From assembly GCA_902633595.1 (NCBI GenBank), contig CACPGV010000002.1, positions 1-56,087 on the forward strand: a stretch of 56,087 bases of DNA, written 5' to 3'. The position numbers and the translations under genes were made by a program. Shown piece by piece: positions 55,676 through 56,087 of the stretch. The notes under the pieces are model-generated. The model did not search any database. It saw only the letters and a list, made by a program, of their open reading frames with translations, and was not told where the DNA came from. This DNA is from an uncultured Pelagibacteraceae bacterium. GTDB taxonomy: Bacteria > Pseudomonadota > Alphaproteobacteria > Pelagibacterales > Pelagibacteraceae. How positions within the stretch are numbered: the stretch's first letter is position 1; every line of letters starts with the position of its first letter.

Positions 55676-56087
55676 ATGAACGAAAAATACAATGTATATC
55701 TTGTGTCTGATTCAACTGGAGAAACTCTAGATAGAATATTCTTATCACTTAAATCACAATTTGCTAATTTTGAGTACGAAAAAAAAGAATTTGCTTTTAT
55801 ACGTACAGAACAACAAATTGATAAAATTATCAAAAAATGCAACCACATTGAGAATTCAATAATATTATATACAATTGTTGAGACAAAATTAGCTAAGTAT
55901 CTTGCAAATCAAAGTGAAAAGAATTCGGTGCCATGTTTCGGCGTTTTAGGAAATTTAATATTAAGTTTTTCAAAGCTTCTTAATCAGAAGGCCATCCACA
56001 AACCTAGTGCACAACACGTTTTAGATGATGATTATTATAAGAGAATAGAGGCTATTCAGTTTACAATGTCTCACGATGACGGTAAAA
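55676..56087 (+). CDS. ppsR: Pyruvate, phosphate dikinase regulatory protein PpsR (3' truncated by window edge)
   Basis: Kinase/pyrophosphorylase of the DUF299 family that controls PEP synthase or pyruvate phosphate dikinase. Only the first 137 residues are in the window, starting MNEKYNVYLVSDSTGETLDR, with the conserved DSTGET motif. FGVLGNLILSF and the ending FTMSHDDGK fit the family. It is the first gene on the plus side of the candidate origin. Confidence 0.93.
   Translation, partial: MNEKYNVYLVSDSTGETLDRIFLSLKSQFANFEYEKKEFAFIRTEQQIDKIIKKCNHIENSIILYTIVETKLAKYLANQSEKNSVPCFGVLGNLILSFSKLLNQKAIHKPSAQHVLDDDYYKRIEAIQFTMSHDDGK

Noticed and set aside
1-56087. CRISPR arrays, prophage, integrases or toxin-antitoxin pairs
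   Set aside because: No regularly spaced repeats and no genes of those families were seen anywhere in the window.

Overview
The window is a dense, AT-rich, almost gapless stretch of alphaproteobacterial chromosome. It is most consistent with the SAR11 clade (Pelagibacterales). The pointers are very short intergenic gaps, strong A/T codon preference with lysine-rich proteins, the SAR11-like set of TRAP and sodium-symporter uptake systems, a glycolate oxidase cluster, and no visible transcription regulators, phage genes or transposases. The species call is inference from style and gene content, not from a database search.

Layout. 1-10562 (+) is one long run: ffh (5' end outside the window), rpsP, trmD, rplS, leuC, leuD, leuB, asd, sdhC, sdhD and a truncated sdhA, then dapF and ftsY. 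SdhA stops matching its family after about 243 residues, and the rest of sdhA plus sdhB are missing. In their place is a roughly 175-base stretch rich in perfect hairpins. 10559-29033 (-) is a long co-directional run. In transcription order it holds the cytochrome c maturation genes ccmC-D-E-F-G-H, a PagL-like outer-membrane lipase, an FMN 2-hydroxyacid dehydrogenase, a class I aminotransferase, glcD-E-F, a D-2-hydroxyacid dehydrogenase, a TRAP transporter (dctP, attenuator hairpin, dctQ, dctM), an amidase, a tiny membrane protein, a DMT exporter and an alpha/beta hydrolase. The central genes form a plausible module that imports small carboxylates, oxidises glycolate or lactate, and may aminate glyoxylate to glycine.

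29210-38327 holds housekeeping and membrane genes on both strands: hspQ, yciB, DUF2794, Bax-inhibitor-1, aldo/keto reductase, IalB-like protein, argG, PsiE-like protein, folD, yggT, mscS, hemD and hemC. 38383-46603 (mostly +) holds tsaD, a protein with the architecture of a pentameric ligand-gated ion channel, an EVE-domain protein, an acetyl-CoA synthetase with an extraordinary lysine/arginine-rich N-terminal tail, and a DUF4212 + sodium symporter pair that fits acetate or other small-carboxylate uptake. 46651-50510 (+) holds rpe, a heparinase II/III-like protein and purH. 50507-55406 (mainly -) holds phhB, tRNA-Gly(GCC), a LON-domain protein on +, rho, hemJ, hemH and hemE. The window ends in the start of ppsR on +. 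The 269-base AT-rich gap between divergent hemE and ppsR lies where the Caulobacter and Rickettsia replication origins lie, and carries several near-consensus DnaA boxes.

The most notable items are the channel homologue, the sdhA break with its structured insert, the basic tail on acetyl-CoA synthetase, the candidate oriC and the two-carbon acid utilisation module.
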